Assembly (NCBI RefSeq): GCF_009389715.1
Contig: NC_052399.1
Coordinates: 25,119,146 to 25,183,145 of the forward strand
From: Phoenix dactylifera
Taxonomy: Eukaryota > Streptophyta > Magnoliopsida > Arecales > Arecaceae
Direction of reading: 5' to 3'
Length of the DNA: 64,000 bases
This document shows, one piece after another, positions 61,311 through 64,000 of the stretch. Position numbers and translations under genes: made by a program. Each line of letters starts with the position of its first letter. The stretch's first letter is position 1. The notes beneath the pieces are model-generated. The model saw nothing but the letters and a program-made list of their open reading frames with translations, was not told the origin of the DNA and searched no databases.

Positions 61311-61810
61311 CTGAACATAACAGGAGTCAACTTAAGTCTAAATCCAGAATAAAAGTACAGATCAAAAATCCTTCTATATTTCATGACCAACAAAGAAGAT
61401 CCCACCATATTTTAACAAGAAGAGCAGCAATCAGTTAATAAATTAGGAATAGGATGAAGTTAGACAATGAGAACGAAGATGGTGAGCAAATAGCTGTCCA
61501 GAAAGTGCTGAAAGCTACCATTAGGTAACCCTGTATCTAGCTAGCAGACTGTGTTTCATAAGCAGATTGAAAATAACTAGAACAGGGAAGGTTACAAAGA
61601 AGAGAGAATTTTGATGCTTTATTCATTGAAGCTTTAGCGAGATGAATTCCACTATCTAGGTAGAGGCGATCAAGCCAAAAAGTGAAAGGAGTCTTTAAAA
61701 CATTGATCCAAGACATTTGCCCATCACAGCTGTATTTGAGTGGCAGATGTTATGGAATATTTTCAATAAAACATAGGCTTTGACTGTAAGGTAATCATAT
61801 GGTGACACAC

Positions 61811-61894
61811 TTTATAGCCAACAAATCTTCGTCATTTGGGATGAAGCATCATTTTATAGCCAATAAATCTTCGTCATTTGGGATGAAGCATCAC
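61811..61894. repeat. 42-bp tandem duplication
   Basis: Two copies of TTTATAGCCAAyAAATCTTC... (61811-61852 and 61853-61894), differing at very few positions, so a recent slip or unequal exchange. It lies in the presumed intron of the E2 gene. Confidence 0.92.
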
Positions 61895-64000
61895 ATCTGA
61901 TGATTCTCCCATCCAGAACCTTTCTTTCTGAGTGGAGAAGATGTGAGGGTTTCTTGATATAAAATTCATCATTAAGATCATTATCATCTTAGCTTTGAAC
62001 CAATTTTACTGAAATAAGGAAGTGCGACAACCAGGGGTCAGTATGGTAATTGTTGTACTGAGGACCATATTGACAGAAGAAATCAAGTTGTATGCATATA
62101 TACACCTGATATGCCCTTGGTATGGCTTTTATTGGCATCTAAAATCTAGTTTTGGGTCTTGTATCAAGTTTTCTTGCCTTAATTCTATATTTCTGCAAGA
62201 AATAAAAGTAGAAGCATTCAGTTAATAGCCCTAGCTGTGATTTTCCGCATATCCTGAAGGCACTAACATGCATATTTATAATTTATCATATAAATCACAT
62301 AGCTTGAAACCCAAGATACATGTAAAACATGTAGATGCAAAATTGGAAAGGTGATGGATAGATTTTCAGATTTTTGATATGTATATGCCTTTCTCTTCTT
62401 GATATGTGTACGTCTCAGATGGTGGAATAGCATATTACATCTTAGGTTTTAATATGTGTTGGGGTTGGTTCAGATTAGAGGCCTGGTACAGACCCGATCC
62501 AATTGGTTCTCAATTTCTGGAACCAGAATTGAACCAATTGATGTTGGAATCCAACCCAATCAAGACCGGGTCATTTCTTTGGTTTCAAAAACATAAATTG
62601 TTGATATTATTTGAGAACAATATAATACCACCAGCCTCAACAAATATAAAAATGAAACTATCATGGCAGATATTTTAACTATACAAAAAAATCCAAGAAA
62701 AACAATCTAATAATTTATTAAAAATGGAAAATATATATGGTTATAAGCTACGCCTTATACAAATTACAAACTAACAAATGAAGGGAAATTCAATTCCCAT
62801 CAACTTAACCACATAGTTATTTTATACATATCAAAAAGCCAATAAAGAAAAAGAGAGATGGAGGGAAGAAAATAATAGATGACAAGCATGAGCAAATGTT
62901 TAATCAAACCTATCCATTCAAATTAGAAAGGAAGGTAAAAGCTGACGATAATGAAGCAAGATATCTAACATCATAAACTCCATTCTAAAAAATTGTGCAC
63001 GTGTAACTGTGTATATATGGATCAGCTCAGGTCAGGTCCAAGTTACCCAAACCCTTAACCCAAACCTGACCTAATCCAATCAAAATTTGGGAAATTGGAA
63101 GCGGAACTGGCTGAATCATAAATAAAACCTGAACCATACCAGCCCAACAAGATTGGTTTGGTTCAGTTCTTGGTTGATCCAAACGCATATACACCCTTAT
63201 TACATCCATAACACAGTCGACATAATGAATAACCAAGCAAAGTCTACTTTATTTGATATTGTAAACGTTAGTGTAAAGAAGTTTTCGTCACTTCAAACTT
63301 TGAATAGCATCCTACACATGAAGAATAATATTGTCCCTTATATAATAACATCAAAATATCCCAATTTGGGGAGTCCGTGCCACATATTAAAGTATAACAA
63401 ATAGGTGATCTCTTAGAAACTTCAGTTCTAAGTGTAAAACCATCTCCTTCACCTGTTTCCAGAGAAAGTCCTGTTGATGTGAACATGTCATAACAGAACA
63501 GGTGCTATGTGCCACTGCACCCTGCAACTATGAGAATAAAGCCACCTCATGGTAATCAAAGGTCATGCTCATCTGAAGTGGTACTTGCAACCTCAAGTAT
63601 ATCAACACCCTGCAGTTTTGGTTGGGGGTGTTGGCAGGCAAGGGTTTGTGGAGAACTCTTATGTCTTTTGAGTTCAAATCTGCCACTTGGCATGAATGGC
63701 TGCCACAAAATTGCTGGGATCACCATGCCTAAACCAAGCATACTAAGTATAAATTAAATCACAAGAGATTGTTTAGGCTTACTGCCAACTAGGAGAATAT
63801 GCTTGCAGTTTAACATGCTTCTATGGAAGTCTTATGAATCAATATAAGTGTTGTGCGTATAGTCAATAAAAAATTAGAATTTTATCCTGAGAGTTGAACC
63901 AAGCCAGTTAGCTATTTAGAGGCAAAAGCACGGTGAACTTATTTGCCTTGTGCATGAGGATTTAGACTAGAAATTTGGTGTTTTTTTAATGAAAATATGC
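61895..64000. other. Possible E2 intron or intergenic DNA, with a candidate MITE
   Basis: No E2 exon was found. About 62450-63200 is bounded by imperfect inverted ends (TATGTGTTGGGGTTGGTTCA on the left; the complement of the right gives TATGCGTTTGGATCAACCAA) and contains repeated AACC/GGTT words, suggesting a MITE-like insertion. The remainder is AT-rich. Confidence 0.35.

Noticed and set aside
1..64000. CRISPR arrays, bacterial operons, rRNA or tRNA genes
   Set aside because: None seen. The window is plant nuclear in character, and tandem repeats here lack the regular repeat-spacer form of CRISPR. tRNAs were not searched with a structure tool.

Overview
This is a 64 kb piece of plant nuclear DNA, AT-rich and full of transposon remains. 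The genes carry GT-AG introns, several families are plant-specific (type I formin, Agenet/BAH protein, GPI-type lipid transfer protein), and LTR, TRIM, LINE and MITE remnants fill the space between them. The general look suggests a monocot, possibly a palm. That placement is an inference from overall appearance and has not been tested.

Layout. 1-6.3 kb holds intergenic DNA with two inverted-repeat (MITE-like) elements. 6.35-7.19 kb holds the 3' exons of a gene for a polytopic membrane protein (+). 7.2-16.9 kb is gene-free, with two solo LTRs, a hairpin-type element and a 1.56 kb TIR element built around a 138-bp tandem repeat. 16.9-23.8 kb is a direct tandem duplication of about 3.5 kb. Its second copy ends at the start of a six-exon gene for a BAH-plus-Agenet chromatin-type protein (24.08-29.26 kb, +). 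29.9-32.1 kb is a three-unit tandem array with a 730-bp period. 32.57-33.34 kb is a three-exon GPI-type non-specific lipid transfer protein (-). 35.9-36.9 kb holds two TRIM retrotransposons in opposite orientation. 37.43-37.77 kb is a small heavy-metal-associated (HMA) domain protein (+). 38.6-46.0 kb is a GC-rich inverted structure: two 2.3-kb arms, each an outward-facing LTR plus an antisense, intron-containing 'putative gypsy-type transposon' ORF, around a 2.9-kb centre. 46-54.5 kb is intergenic, with degenerate LTRs, a third TRIM LTR and a 5'-truncated LINE flanked by a clean target-site duplication. 54.5-57.8 kb is a complete four-exon type I formin gene (+). 59.3-60.1 kb holds LINE RNase H and zinc-binding remnants. 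61.21-61.31 kb holds the last exon of a plastid-type dihydrolipoamide acetyltransferase (E2) on the minus strand; the rest of that gene is expected at higher coordinates or outside the window.

The host genes look unrelated to each other: cytoskeleton, chromatin, cell surface, metal binding and plastid metabolism. There is no operon-like logic. The most notable architecture is the inverted retrotransposon pair with its spliced antisense gene, the tandem duplication abutting the BAH gene promoter, and the opposed TRIM pair. I found no convincing unknown defence or biosynthetic system. Exon limits come from splice-site and reading-phase reasoning by eye and were not confirmed by transcripts or alignment software.
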